From NCBI RefSeq assembly GCF_900105195.1, contig NZ_FNRX01000002.1, positions 2,480,001 to 2,544,000 on the forward strand: a DNA stretch of 64,000 bases. The letters run 5' to 3'. Position 1 is the stretch's first letter. Every line of letters starts with the position of its first letter. The notes below the pieces were generated by a model. That model saw nothing but the letters and a program-made list of their open reading frames with translations. It had not been told where the DNA came from and ran no database searches. Position numbers and translations under genes: made by a program. Of this stretch, positions 47,778 to 59,466 are shown piece by piece. Source of the DNA: Rhodococcus pyridinivorans (GTDB lineage Bacteria > Actinomycetota > Actinomycetes > Mycobacteriales > Mycobacteriaceae).

Positions 47778-48449
47778 GTGAACCCGAATCCCGAGCGAGC
47801 CCGCCGACGGTACACCTCGCCGTTGCGGGAGGAAGCGGCCCGCCGAACCCGCGAGACGATCCGCGACGCCGCGGCGCGGCTGTTCGTTCGCGACGGCTAC
47901 GTCAGCACCACCGTCAAGAACATCGCGGACGAAGCGGGTGTGGCGGTGCGGACGGTGTTCACCGCCTTCCCCGGCGGCAAGGCGGAGATCTTCCGCGAGG
48001 CGCTCGATCACGCGGTGGCCGGCGACGGCGATCCGCGCGCGAGCGAGGCGACAGATCCGGAACCGTCCCATGCCGGCGGCGTGGTCTCGCACGTCGACCT
48101 CGTGGTCGAGCAGGTGGTCCGCTACGGCACCGCGATGCTCGAACGCGCGGGCGGGCTGCTCATGACCTCCGTGGAATCATCGGGGGCGGACCCCGACATG
48201 CGTCGTTTCGCCGCGGACGACGCGAAGGCGACGGCCGAGAACGCCCGCACCCTCGCGGAAGGACTCGAACATGCCGGCTGGCTGCGCGAGGACGTCACCG
48301 TCGAGCACGCGGCCGATGTCCTGTTCACCCTGAGTTCCCCACAGGTGCACGCGCTGCTGAGGCGAGACCGCGGATGGGACGTCGACCAGTACCGTCAGTG
48401 GCTCTCGGGAACGCTGCGCGCGACGCTGTTGCGACGAACGGCGCCGTGA
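47778..48449 (+). CDS. TetR/AcrR family transcriptional regulator
   Basis: 223 residues. The N-terminal helix-turn-helix region RETIRDAAARLFVRDGYVSTTVKNIADEAGVAVRTVFTAFPGGKAEIF is typical; the rest is an all-helical ligand domain of unknown specificity. GTG at 47778 lies after GGGGGAG; GATACT at 47766-47771 could act as a -10 giving an almost leaderless mRNA. The palindrome at 47747 is a likely own operator. Divergent from treZ, so it might control trehalose synthesis, but nothing in the sequence proves that. Confidence 0.85.
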   Translation: MNPNPERARRRYTSPLREEAARRTRETIRDAAARLFVRDGYVSTTVKNIADEAGVAVRTVFTAFPGGKAEIFREALDHAVAGDGDPRASEATDPEPSHAGGVVSHVDLVVEQVVRYGTAMLERAGGLLMTSVESSGADPDMRRFAADDAKATAENARTLAEGLEHAGWLREDVTVEHAADVLFTLSSPQVHALLRRDRGWDVDQYRQWLSGTLRATLLRRTAP

Positions 48450-48459
48450 CGGAGTCGGT

Positions 48460-48873
48460 TCAGTCGTCGCCGCAGTCGTCGAGGTAGAGCCACTCGCCGT
48501 CCTCCCGCACGAACCGGCTGTGCTCGCGCATCGAGTCGGGCACCCCGTCCGCCGTCCAGTGCGCGCGGAAGTCCACCGTGCCGGTCGTATGCAGGAATCC
48601 GCCTCCGGTGATGTGCAGGACCTCGAGCCCGGTCCAGCGCTGACCGGGGTCGAACTCGATCGAGCGCGGACGTGTGGACGGGTGCCAGGTGCGCAGCAGG
48701 TGCGCCGCGTCGCGCGTCGCGAATGCCGTGTACCGCGAACGCATCAGCCGTTCGGCGGTGGGCGCGCTCGCACCGGCCAGCAGCGGCCCGCAGCATTCGG
48801 ACAGGGGAACGCCGCGACCGCACGGGCACGGGGAATCCGGGCGGGTGTCGGTGCTGCGGTCGGCTCTGCTCAT
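48460..48873 (-). CDS. YchJ-family (UPF0225) SEC-C motif protein
   Basis: 137 residues. The N-terminal SEC-C zinc motif reads CPCGRGVPLSECCGPLL, followed by the NTF2-like YchJ domain (APTAERLMRSRYTAFATRDAAHLLRTWHPSTRP and REHSRFVREDGEWLYLDD). ATG at 48873 is preferred over GTG at 48879 because GGGGGAG lies 9 nt upstream rather than 3. Function unknown. Convergent with the TetR gene. Confidence 0.88.
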   Translation of the reverse strand: MSRADRSTDTRPDSPCPCGRGVPLSECCGPLLAGASAPTAERLMRSRYTAFATRDAAHLLRTWHPSTRPRSIEFDPGQRWTGLEVLHITGGGFLHTTGTVDFRAHWTADGVPDSMREHSRFVREDGEWLYLDDCGDD

Positions 48874-49004
48874 GGCCACAGTCTCCCCCGATGGGCTCGA
48901 TCGCCCGGCCTCGGGGCGGTCAGAGCGGGAGCGGACGATGCCGGGCGTGAATGATGTTCTCGGACCGCGCGCTCCGGAGCGCTCCGTGATGCAGAATGCC
49001 GGAC

Positions 49005-49481
49005 ATGAATGCGCAGCGCTATGTCGGGGTCGTGGGGCCGGGTGAAGCCACGCCCGAACAGCGACGCCTCGCCCGCCAGGTCGGGGGACTCCTCGCCGGA
49101 CGCCGGGCCGTCGTGGTCACCGGCGGTCTCGGTGGGGTGATGGCGGCAGCCTGCCGTGGCGCTGTGGAAGCCGGTGGGACGACCCTCGGCCTGCTGCCCG
49201 GAGACGACCGTGCCGAGGGCAATCCCTATCTGACGGTGGCCGTTCCCACGGGCCTCGGAGAGATGCGCAACGCGCTGCTCGTGCGCAGCAGCGACGCGTT
49301 GATCGCGGTGGGTGGAAGCTGGGGCACCATGAGCGAGATCGCGCTCGCGGTCCGCATCGGTGTTCCGGTCATCGCGATCGGCGGTTGGCGGATGCCCGCC
49401 GCCGGAGTGCTCGACGTCGAATCGCCCGCCGAGGCCGTCGAGTGCCTGCACGCACTGTTGTGGCGCAAGGACCCGATGTGA
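49005..49481 (+). CDS. SLOG/LOG-like nucleotide-binding protein (TIGR00725 type)
   Basis: 158 residues of Rossmann-like fold: YVGVVGPGEATPEQRRLARQVG, VVTGGLGGVMAAACRGAVEAGG and VGGSWGTMSEIALAVRIGVPVIAIGG are the nucleotide-binding loops shared with the lysine-decarboxylase-like LOG family. The PGGxGTxxE of cytokinin-forming LOG enzymes is GGSWGTMSE here, so that activity is not assured; TIGR00725 members have unknown function. An ATG at 48996 is an alternative start; neither has a clear ribosome site. Confidence 0.8.
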   Translation: MNAQRYVGVVGPGEATPEQRRLARQVGGLLAGRRAVVVTGGLGGVMAAACRGAVEAGGTTLGLLPGDDRAEGNPYLTVAVPTGLGEMRNALLVRSSDALIAVGGSWGTMSEIALAVRIGVPVIAIGGWRMPAAGVLDVESPAEAVECLHALLWRKDPM

Positions 49482-49492
49482 GCCGACCGTGA

Positions 49493-49548
49493 CGACGCAG
49501 TAGGCACGACACCGTAGACGCGACGCAGTAGGCACGACACCGTAGACG
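49493..49548 (+). repeat. Perfect tandem duplication of a 28-bp unit
   Basis: The 28-bp unit beginning CGACGCAGTAGGCACGACAC occurs at 49493-49520 and again at 49521-49548 without change. It lies between the SLOG gene and its terminator. Two copies with no spacer. Confidence 0.9.
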
Positions 49549-49549
49549 C

Positions 49550-49585
49550 GACGATGCCCGCCGATCCGGATCGGCGGGCATCGTC
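49550..49585. terminator. Perfect 36-bp palindrome, bidirectional terminator
   Basis: GACGATGCCCGCCGATCC is directly followed by its reverse complement (49568-49585), giving an 18-bp stem with a tight loop. It is placed between convergent genes (SLOG and the amidohydrolase remnant) and can end both transcripts. Confidence 0.75.
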
Positions 49586-49612
49586 TGTTGTGGACTCCTG
49601 TGGAGCAGGAAT

Positions 49613-50077
49613 CTACGAGCCGGAGTTGGTGAGCTCGTAACGGCGGCGGTACTCCTCCTGGGACGTCTCGCTGATGTCGACGTCGGTGGCGCGGGCGCGC
49701 AGGGCGTCGACGGTGGCCTCCTCACGCGGGATGTGCTCGAAGGGATCCCAGTCGAAGAACTTCGCGGTGTTGGCGAAGGTGATCTTGTCGATCTCCTCGT
49801 CGGTGCATTCGCATGCGTCGAGTTCCTCCTCGAGCATCTCGGGGGAGTTCGGCCACGTCGAGTCGGAGTGCGGGTAGTCGCATTCCCACGCGATGGTGTC
49901 GACGCCGAGCCGGTGACGGTTGTTCAGTCCGCTCGGTTCGGTGATGTAGCAGGCGAGGAAGTTCTTGCGCCACACGTCCGTCGGGCTCATGCCGGCCGGC
50001 AGGAAGCTGGTGCCGGTCCGGGACTGGTTGACGACGTGGTCGTCGATGCTGATCATCACCATGTCTTCGGCCTTCAT
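49613..50077 (-). pseudogene. Amidohydrolase-2 family protein with large internal deletion
   Basis: 154 codons against about 400 in intact relatives. The first 16 residues MKAEDMVMISIDDHVV are the normal N-terminus of this metal-dependent hydrolase group, but the next residues (NQSRTGTSFLPAGMSPTDVWRKNFLACYI) already belong to the C-terminal third, which then runs on normally: GVDTIAWECDYPHSDSTWPNSPEMLEEEL and ITFANTAKFFDWDP. Most of the catalytic barrel, including the central metal ligands, is absent. The frame is intact and the ATG has AGAGAGG 5-6 nt upstream, so a short protein may still be made. The exact junction needs an alignment. Confidence 0.7.
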
Positions 50078-50394
50078 CGAAACCTCTCTCTGACTGCGCA
50101 AAGTCCTGCCGGCGACGGCGCTCGCGATGAGGACTAGATCTTCCGTGCTCGAGAACGTAAACCAAGGACTGCTGCGTATCGCGTGGATTCCGTAGGTGAC
50201 GATCCTGAATTCACCCCTCGTCGGGATCGGATCTTGCTCGGAAATCCCGGCATTGTTGCATGATTCGCCGAAGGGTGGAACGGTGACGGAACCTTCGACC
50301 GTGAGAATGTAATTCTCCATTTCGTGATCGACTACGCCGAGGGGTGATTGCATGTCCGGCCCGACGGGTGTGCCGGGGTGGTTCGGTAATCGAA
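50078..50394. other. Divergent intergenic region, no gene seen
   Basis: About 320 bp between the deleted amidohydrolase and the XRE operator, with lower GC than the surroundings. The minus frame stays open to 50425 but shows no domain and unusual composition, so I do not call it. It should contain the promoter of the amidohydrolase remnant. Confidence 0.4.
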
Positions 50395-50437
50395 AATGAC
50401 AAGAATGCTTGACATGGAATGACAAGCAGAGTTTACT
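50395..50437 (+). promoter_or_regulatory. Promoter and half-site array of the XRE gene
   Basis: TTGACA (50409-50414) and TTTACT (50432-50437) are 17 bp apart; transcription would begin at about 50444, the GTG itself. AATGACAAG occurs at 50395 and 50418, with an opposed half-site CTTGACAT between them (50408-50415), forming two inverted pairs that share the middle site and cover the -35. This looks like an autoregulatory operator. Confidence 0.65.
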
Positions 50438-50443
50438 TTTGGT

Positions 50444-50653
50444 GTGACCGACACACCGAGGAGCAACCGGGTCCGCGAATTCCGCAAGAAAGCGGGACTC
50501 ACCCAGGCCGCGCTCGGCGACGCGGTCGGCGTCAGCAGACAGAGCATCGTCTCGACGGAGAAGGGTGACTACGCGCCCAGCGTGTACCTCGCCCTGCGTC
50601 TCGCCCTCAGACTCGACAGCACGGTCGAGGAACTGTTCCCGCTCACCACCTAG
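50444..50653 (+). CDS. Small XRE-family (Cro/CI) regulator
   Basis: 69 residues, essentially one helix-turn-helix: RVREFRKKAGLTQAALGDAVGVSRQSIVSTEKGDYAPSVYLALRLALRLDSTVEELF. Such stand-alone YozG-like regulators are often paired with small multi-helix membrane proteins, as here (next gene 8 bp downstream). GTG at 50444 coincides with the predicted transcription start, so the mRNA is probably leaderless. The DNA sites upstream are the likely target. Confidence 0.88.
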   Translation: MTDTPRSNRVREFRKKAGLTQAALGDAVGVSRQSIVSTEKGDYAPSVYLALRLALRLDSTVEELFPLTT

Positions 50654-50661
50654 GAGCCCTC

Positions 50662-51174
50662 ATGACGGTCTTCGTGAGAACCGCGCGCTTCATCGGCGAT
50701 CTGGACGACGAATTCTACCGCGACGAACGTCAGCGAGACGTCTGGAACGAAGCATCGGCGGTGGGATTCCAGTTGTCCCTGTGGATCGCGCTGGTGGCGG
50801 CGGCGCTGCTCCCGTGGCTCGCCGGCCGGCCCGGGGCGTGGACGGCACTGGGCATCCTCGTGGCCTGGTTCGTCGTGTCGATCGTGACCCAGTTGTACGC
50901 GCGGCAACGCGACGTCGACCTGTACGCCACCGCGAAACTGTGGCGACCCCGCAGTGCCGCCGCCGCCGCGCTCTATCTCGTCGGCGTCGCCGGCATCTTC
51001 CTCCGCCTGCGTTACGAGAGCCATCCTTTCGAGAACGACGCCGCGACCTGGGCGGGGCGCGTCGTCGGCGCGGCGGTCGCCATCGTCCTCGCAGGACTGG
51101 TTCTCGCCTGGAGTCGGCGACGCACCCAGCGCCGGCTCGACGCGGAGGAAGCGCTCGACGCGCTCGAGGACTAA
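50662..51174 (+). CDS. Four-helix membrane protein paired with the XRE regulator
   Basis: 170 residues. A hydrophilic N-terminus with acidic and basic residues (GDLDDEFYRDERQRDVWNEASAVGFQ) precedes four hydrophobic segments: LSLWIALVAAALLPWLA, ALGILVAWFVVSIVTQLYA, AAAALYLVGVAGIFLRL and GRVVGAAVAIVLAGLVLAW. The C-terminus is cytosolic and charged. The layout resembles DUF2178-type proteins found beside small HTH regulators, but the family is not certain. The ATG has TAGGAG upstream. The stop shares bases with the treY stop on the other strand. Confidence 0.75.
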   Translation: MTVFVRTARFIGDLDDEFYRDERQRDVWNEASAVGFQLSLWIALVAAALLPWLAGRPGAWTALGILVAWFVVSIVTQLYARQRDVDLYATAKLWRPRSAAAAALYLVGVAGIFLRLRYESHPFENDAATWAGRVVGAAVAIVLAGLVLAWSRRRTQRRLDAEEALDALED

Positions 51175-53560
51175 CGCGCGCGGACGAGTGCTGCGACCGG
51201 CTGGGAGTCGAGCAGATCGGCCACCCGCACCCGACCGGTGAAGGAGCGTCCGGTCAAGGCATCCGACCAATCGCCGTCCGGCAGGTCGACGGTCGTGTCC
51301 TTCCACCCCGAACGCGACAGCGCCACGGTGCGGCGGGAAGCCACCGCGAGGACATCGAGGTCGTCCGACGCCGGACCGCGGCCGAACGCGAGCAGGTGCT
51401 CGGCGGCCGGGCCGGTGGCGAGGACCGGAACGTACGCGCCACCGACGAAGCTCGCCGGTCGTTCGCGGCGCAACCGGAGCGCGGTGCGCACGATCGTGAA
51501 CTTCGCCGGCGCCGAATCAGGGGCGTCGAGCAGCCGCCGTCGGACGTCGAACTCCACCGGCCGCCGGTTGTCCGGATCGACGAGCGAGTCGTCCCACAGT
51601 TCGGTGCCCTGATAGACGTCGGGGACGCCGGGGCCGAGCAGTTGCAACAGTTTCTGGCCGCACGAGACGGCCGCGACGTGCGGTTCGACCTCGGTCACGA
51701 AAGCGGTGAGCTCACCCGCGACCGGTCCGTCGATCACCGCGTCCAGCCAGCTGCCCACCGCGGTCTCGAATTCCTCGTCGACCTCGGTCCACGTGGTGCG
51801 GGTTCCGTTCTCGCGCAGCGCCTTCTGCGCGTAGGCATGTACCCGTTCGCGCAGTTCGTCGGTCACCACTCCGTCGAGCGGCCAGACTCCGAACAGGGTC
51901 TGCCACAGGAACAGTCCGATCGCCGGATCCGGTGCGGGCGCCGACTCGTTCCACTGCCCGAGCCGACGGGACCACACGTCGGCGACCTGCGAGAGCACAC
52001 CGATCCGCGCCCGGACGTCCTCGCTGCGTTTGGTGTCGTGGGTCGACAGGGTGGTCATCGCCCGCGGCCAGTGCCGTGCCCGCTGGGTCCACGCGAGGTG
52101 GAACTCGGCCGGGGTGGCCGAGAAACGGCCGGGTTGCCCGCCCACCTCCTGCAGCGAGATCAGCCGCGCCGCCCGATAGAACAGGCAGTCCTCGACCGCC
52201 TTGGCCGTCGCGGCACCGCACACCTGGCCGAAGCGGGACGCGGCCTCACCGCCGAGGGCCATCGCCCGGGCGAACACCGCGAGCGCAGGATCGAGCGCGG
52301 GTTGCGTCCGCGCGAGGTCGCCGACGATGCGCGGCACCAGGGTTGCGAGCGGCGCGTAGTCGGCGCGGTAGACGGGAAGCTGTGCGGCGACTGCCATCAC
52401 GGCCTCGCGCAGCGCCGCGTCGTCGCAGCCGGTGTCGCCGGTCTCGCGTCGGATCGCCCGCACGAGGCGGCGCACCTCCGGCGCGAGCCCGCTGCCGAGC
52501 ACCGATCGTTTGAGGTCGTGTTCGCGGGCGTGCAGCCACGGCGCGTCGCCTTCGGCGCCGGTGAACCTGCGCGACAGGGCGTTCAGCTCCGACTCGCCGG
52601 ACGGATCGACGAACACCGTCGACAGTTCGCCGAGTGCGTCGTAGCCGGTGGTGCCGTCCACCGGCAGCGTCGCATCCAGCGGTTCGGCATCGCCGAGGAT
52701 CTTCTCGATCACGAGCCACCGCTCGGGGCCGATCACCTCGCGCAGGCGCGCGAGATAACCGGACGGATCGGCGAGACCGTCCGGATGGTCGACGCGGATC
52801 CCGTCGACCAGATCGTCGGCGATCCACGACGCGACCTGCTCGTGCGTCGCGTCGAACACCGCGGGATCCTCCACCCGCACCGCGGCGAGATCGTCGACGG
52901 TGAAGAAGCGGCGGTATCCGATCAACCCCGAGTTCCACGCCACGAGCCGGTAGGCCTGCCGCGCGTGGACCTCCTCACCGGTGCCCTCGTCGGTCCCGGG
53001 AGCGATCGGGAATCGCTTGTCGTAGTAGGCGAGCATCGGCTCGTCGCCGGAGCGGTCGACGGTCAGCTCCTGCACCGCGTCGTCCGATCCGAGCACCGGC
53101 AGAGCGATCCGACCGTCCACACCGTTGTCACCAGCGAGGTCGAGATCGAAGAACGACGCGTAGCGCGATCCGGAGCCGTGCTTCAGGACGTCCCACCACC
53201 ACGCGTTCTGACGTGGGTCGGCCACCCCGACATGGTTGGGGACGATGTCGACGACCAGCCCCATGCCCCGTGCGCGTGCCTCCCGCGACAACCGTTCCAG
53301 ACCCTCGCGTCCCCCGAGCGACTCGGAGACCGTGCCGGGATCGACCACGTCGTATCCGTGGGTGGACCCGATCGTCGCGCTGAGGACGGGGGAGAGGTAG
53401 ACGTGCGAGACACCCAGGGCGTCGAGGTAGTCGAGCAGGGCGACGGCGTCGGCGAAGGTGCACTCGTCGCCGCGCATCTGGAGTCGGTAGGTGGACAACA
53501 CCGGCGCAGTATTCCCCGCGCCGGCGCCGTTCACACCTGCCGACTCCGTACCGCCGGTGG

Positions 53561-53564
<4 letters not shown>
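51171..53564 (-). CDS. treY: Malto-oligosyltrehalose synthase
   Basis: 797 residues. GH13 enzyme that converts the reducing-end alpha-1,4 bond of a maltodextrin to alpha,alpha-1,1. Motifs: [62 protein letters not shown] (nucleophile Asp), [12 protein letters not shown] (acid Glu) and [21 protein letters not shown] at 53564 overlaps treX as GTGA. Works between TreX and TreZ. Confidence 0.95.
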
Positions 53565-55858
<2,294 letters not shown>

Positions 55859-55905
55859 GCCCGCCAACAGTAGTCTTCCGGCGGTCCCGGCACCGGGTGA
55901 GCGCG

Positions 55906-57996
55906 TCACCACCAGCCGGTGGCGGGACCGAGTTGTCGGCCGAGCTCGGGCGTCAGCGTCCGGACGTAGGTCGTGGTGAGGTGGTTCTCGTCACGATAGA
56001 TGAGGATGTTTCCCTCCACCGCCCGGCACAGATCCTGCCGGCAGAACTTGTCGGACAGGTCGAGCAGCGACACGGTGGGCAGGTGCGCGGATGCGGCGAC
56101 GGCCGGGTCGATCGGGTCCAGCGCCTCCTCGCGCGGCACCCCGCACGTCTCCGCGGTGCCGCCCCCCGCAAGGCAGTCGGCGGCCCGATAGGCGAGATCG
56201 CCGCGGAACAGCCACGGGTTGTCGCGGATCGCCACCACCGGGATGCCGTAGTCGGCGAGCGTCTCCCACAGATCGACGTACCAGAACGGAACGAAGTCGC
56301 CCGGCCCTTCGCCTTGGTCCTTGGTGCGCGTCGACGTGGTGAACACGTAGTCGGGCGGATCCGCGCGCAGTTCGGCGAGCACGGCGGTCGACCATGTGTC
56401 GCACTCGACCGTCGGGGACTCCTCGACGAGCGGGGCGAGGGGATCGGAGAGCGGACACCCGACCTTGAGATAGGTGTCGAGGCGGAAACCGTGTTCGATG
56501 CCGAGCGCGTCGAGCGCAGCGAGCCAGTGCTCCGAGTGCGACCCCCCGACGATCACCATGCGGCGGGTCGCGAGCGGGTCGCCGTAGGTACAGGTCAACG
56601 GTGCGCGATTGGTGTGCTGGGCGATGCAGTTGTCGAGCGTCGCGGGAGGCAGGTCGCGATGGGCGACGAGCAGCGGCGGTTGCACCGGTTGCGGCTCGGT
56701 GGAGACGGCGGGATCGAACACCGCAGCGCCGGGGTACAGCTCCGTCGGCAGGGCGGCGACGCCCTCGAGGGCCTCCGTCGAACGGTCGACGTGGGTGTGC
56801 CAGAGGTTCGCGGCCCCGACGAGGGTGACGGCCAGGACCGTCACGAGACCCACGAGCGCGGTGCGGGACGGCCGAGGGGGTTCGACGCGGCGGATGGGGT
56901 CCTCGAACCACCGGGTCGACGCCTCGGCGAGCAACAGCGACAGGGCGATCACGATGAGCCCGCCCACCAGGCCGACCGACGGGTGCCCGAGCACGATCAG
57001 GTAACCGATGAGGATCGGCCAGTGCCACAGGTACAGCGCGTAGGCGATCGCCCCGAGGCGCACCATGGGCGCGGATGCCAGCAGTCGCGCCGACGGCGTG
57101 TCGTGCTCGGAGTCGGAGCCGGAGCCGGAGCGGATACCCGCGACGACGAGCGCCATGGCCGCACCGACGGGGACGAGCGCCCACGGCCCGGGGAAGAGGG
57201 AGTTGCCGTCGAGGACGAAGCCGCACGCGAGCAGCACCGCGAGTCCGAGCGCACCGAGCACGATCCGCAGCGCGCGCGGAACCCGCAGCCACGGCGACAG
57301 GCACATCAGCAGTCCGCCGAGAGTCAGCTCCCAGGCACGGGCGGCGCTGTCGTAGTACATCCACGACTGCGGCCGGTCGGCGAGCACCGCGTACGCCAGC
57401 GACGCCGCGGTGAGGGCGGCCAGCAGCACCGTCAGGGGTAGGCGGACAGGCACCGACATCCGCCGCAACAGCCACGCGAAGCCGAACACCACCACGAGCG
57501 CCGCGATGTAGAACTGGCCCTGCACGGCGATCGACCACAGGTGCTGGAGCGGGCTGACCATCGGATCCGCGGCCAGATAGTCGCTCGCCGTGCGGGCGAG
57601 ATACCAGTTCTGGAAGAACAGCAGCGACGCCCCGGTCTGGTCGGCCACCTCGAGCCACTGCGTGAACGGCCGCAGCACCACCGTGGCGGCCGCGACAGCG
57701 GTGAGCACAACGACGAGCGGAGGCAGCAGACGCCGGCCGATCCGCCGCAGGACGGGACGCGGATCGAGCGGGGCCGAGGAGTCGGCGGTCCTCAGGAGCG
57801 TGCCCACGAAGAAGAAGCCGGAGAGCGCCAGGAAGACGTCGACACCACCGGAGACGCGACCGAACCAGACGTGGAAGATCACCACGAGCGCGATCGCGAG
57901 ACCGCGCAATCCGTCGATGTCGGCACGACGCGCGGGGCGCCTGCCTGCTGTCCGCGCGCCACTCTCGAGTTCCGGTCCCGAGGTGTGGACGGACAT
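55906..57996 (-). CDS. Acyltransferase-3 (OafA/YrhL type) with C-terminal SGNH domain
   Basis: 696 residues. N-terminal acyltransferase-3 membrane domain with about ten helices ([38 protein letters not shown], the R/H motifs, and [17 protein letters not shown]), one further helix, then a periplasmic SGNH hydrolase-like domain with [11 protein letters not shown] (nucleophile Ser) and [11 protein letters not shown] (Asp/His). It probably O-acylates an extracytoplasmic glycan. The same gene type stands beside treX in M. tuberculosis (Rv1565c). ATG at 57996; substrate unknown. Confidence 0.9.
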   Translation of the reverse strand: MSVHTSGPELESGARTAGRRPARRADIDGLRGLAIALVVIFHVWFGRVSGGVDVFLALSGFFFVGTLLRTADSSAPLDPRPVLRRIGRRLLPPLVVVLTAVAAATVVLRPFTQWLEVADQTGASLLFFQNWYLARTASDYLAADPMVSPLQHLWSIAVQGQFYIAALVVVFGFAWLLRRMSVPVRLPLTVLLAALTAASLAYAVLADRPQSWMYYDSAARAWELTLGGLLMCLSPWLRVPRALRIVLGALGLAVLLACGFVLDGNSLFPGPWALVPVGAAMALVVAGIRSGSGSDSEHDTPSARLLASAPMVRLGAIAYALYLWHWPILIGYLIVLGHPSVGLVGGLIVIALSLLLAEASTRWFEDPIRRVEPPRPSRTALVGLVTVLAVTLVGAANLWHTHVDRSTEALEGVAALPTELYPGAAVFDPAVSTEPQPVQPPLLVAHRDLPPATLDNCIAQHTNRAPLTCTYGDPLATRRMVIVGGSHSEHWLAALDALGIEHGFRLDTYLKVGCPLSDPLAPLVEESPTVECDTWSTAVLAELRADPPDYVFTTSTRTKDQGEGPGDFVPFWYVDLWETLADYGIPVVAIRDNPWLFRGDLAYRAADCLAGGGTAETCGVPREEALDPIDPAVAASAHLPTVSLLDLSDKFCRQDLCRAVEGNILIYRDENHLTTTYVRTLTPELGRQLGPATGWW

Positions 57997-58065
57997 GTGA
58001 CGGATACCCCCGGTGTCTTACGTGTTCGGCTGTGCTGCGAACCGGGCGACGAACGCACCGGCCGA

Positions 58066-58090
58066 TTGCCGTGAGCGTCGTTCACGGCAA
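58066..58090. promoter_or_regulatory. 9-bp inverted repeat in the acyltransferase-bioA divergent region
   Basis: TTGCCGTGA (58066-58074) is the exact complement of TCACGGCAA (58082-58090) with a 7-bp centre. It lies 69 bp before the acyltransferase start and about 43 bp upstream of the bioA -10, a good operator position for either. Confidence 0.5.
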
Positions 58091-58133
58091 CTCGGGCAGA
58101 CTACGCGGCTGCGGGCGGCGACCTCCAACCGCC

Positions 58134-58139
58134 TACAGT
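58134..58139 (+). promoter_or_regulatory. -10 element of bioA, leaderless arrangement
   Basis: TACAGT ends 6 nt before the GTG at 58146, so the transcript would begin at the start codon. No BioQ-type palindrome was found at this promoter. Confidence 0.5.
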
Positions 58140-58145
58140 TTGGGC

Positions 58146-59435
58146 GTGGGCAACTCTCCTCTCCCGGTCGAGCGGATCCGCACCCTCGACGCTCGGCACC
58201 TCTGGCACCCCTACGGCGCGTTTCCGGCGACCACCGAATCGTTGGTGGTCGACCGTGCCCACGGTACTCGGATCGTCCTCGCCGACGGTCGTGAGCTGGT
58301 CGACGGCATGAGTTCGTGGTGGGCCGCGGTGCACGGATACGGGCATCCCGTGCTCGACGCGGCCGTCCGCGATCAGCTCGACCGGATGAGCCACGTGATG
58401 TTCGGCGGCCTCACCCACGAGCCCGCCGCGCGGCTCGCGGAACTGCTCGTCGACATCACCCCCGCCGGTCTCGACACCGTCTTCCTCGCCGACTCGGGCT
58501 CGGTGTCGGTGGAGGTGGCCGTGAAGATGGCGGTGCAGTACCAGCGTGCCGTCGGCAGGCCGGGACGGCGTCGCCTGCTCACCTGGCGCGGCGGCTACCA
58601 CGGCGACACCTTCGCCCCGATGAGCGTGTGCGATCCGGAGGGCGGCATGCACGCACTGTGGACCGACATGCTCGCGCGGCAGGTCTTCACCCCCGCCCCA
58701 CCGGCCCGTTTCGATCCCGACTACGTCGCGCACTTCGAGGCGATCCTGCTCGAGCACGTCGACGAGCTCGCCGCGATCGTGGTCGAACCGGTCGTCCAGG
58801 GCGCCGGCGGCATGCGCTTCCACGACCCGCGGTATCTGCGCGAGCTGCGCAGGATGTGCGACGAGCACGGACTGGTACTGATCTTCGACGAGATCGCGAC
58901 CGGTTTCGGGCGCACAGGCGAACTCTTCGCCGCCGACCACGCGCAAGTGAGCCCGGACGTGATGTGCGTGGGTAAGGCACTCACCGGCGGATACATGACC
59001 CTCGCGGCGACATTGTGCACGCGGGCCGTCGCCGAAGCGATCAGCGCGGGGGAGGGTGGCGGTGTGATGCACGGCCCGACCTTCATGGGCAACCCGCTCG
59101 CGTGCGCCGTCGCCGTCGCGGCGGTCGAACTGCTGCTCTCCCGCGACTGGCGGGCCGAGGTGGCGGCGGTGAACGCGGGACTGACGGAGGGACTCGCGCC
59201 GGCACGCGAGTTGCCGGGGGTCGCGGACGTCCGCGTCCTCGGAGGCATCGGCGTGATCGAACTCACCGATCCGGTGGACATGCGCGCGACGACCGACGCC
59301 GCCGTGGCGGCCGGGGTGTGGCTGCGGCCGTTCCGCAATCTCGTCTACACGATGCCGCCCTACATCTGCTCGGCCGACGATCTCGCGGCGATCACCTCGG
59401 GGATGATCGCCGCCGTCGGCGCGAATGCTCGGTGA
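58146..59435 (+). CDS. bioA: Adenosylmethionine-8-amino-7-oxononanoate aminotransferase
   Basis: 429 residues. Class III PLP aminotransferase of biotin synthesis: HLWHPYGAF (substrate site), [66 protein letters not shown] and [16 protein letters not shown] with the PLP lysine. GTG at 58146 begins the homology. bioF follows after about 300 bp that hold a hydrolase fragment and a regulatory palindrome. Confidence 0.95.
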   Translation: MGNSPLPVERIRTLDARHLWHPYGAFPATTESLVVDRAHGTRIVLADGRELVDGMSSWWAAVHGYGHPVLDAAVRDQLDRMSHVMFGGLTHEPAARLAELLVDITPAGLDTVFLADSGSVSVEVAVKMAVQYQRAVGRPGRRRLLTWRGGYHGDTFAPMSVCDPEGGMHALWTDMLARQVFTPAPPARFDPDYVAHFEAILLEHVDELAAIVVEPVVQGAGGMRFHDPRYLRELRRMCDEHGLVLIFDEIATGFGRTGELFAADHAQVSPDVMCVGKALTGGYMTLAATLCTRAVAEAISAGEGGGVMHGPTFMGNPLACAVAVAAVELLLSRDWRAEVAAVNAGLTEGLAPARELPGVADVRVLGGIGVIELTDPVDMRATTDAAVAAGVWLRPFRNLVYTMPPYICSADDLAAITSGMIAAVGANAR

Positions 59436-59466
59436 CCGAAGGGGTCAGCGGACGGCGGTGAGGAAC

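Noticed and set aside
49493..49548. CRISPR or attachment site
   Set aside because: Only two exact adjacent copies of 28 bp, no spacer and no integrase.
50078..50425. Longer amidohydrolase reading frame starting at 50425
   Set aside because: The upstream codons show no similarity to the family, and the ATG at 50077 has a ribosome site and begins with the true family N-terminus.
47668..51170. Integrated mobile element between treZ and treY
   Set aside because: No transposase, integrase, tRNA target or terminal inverted repeats were seen, so only an accessory interval is claimed.
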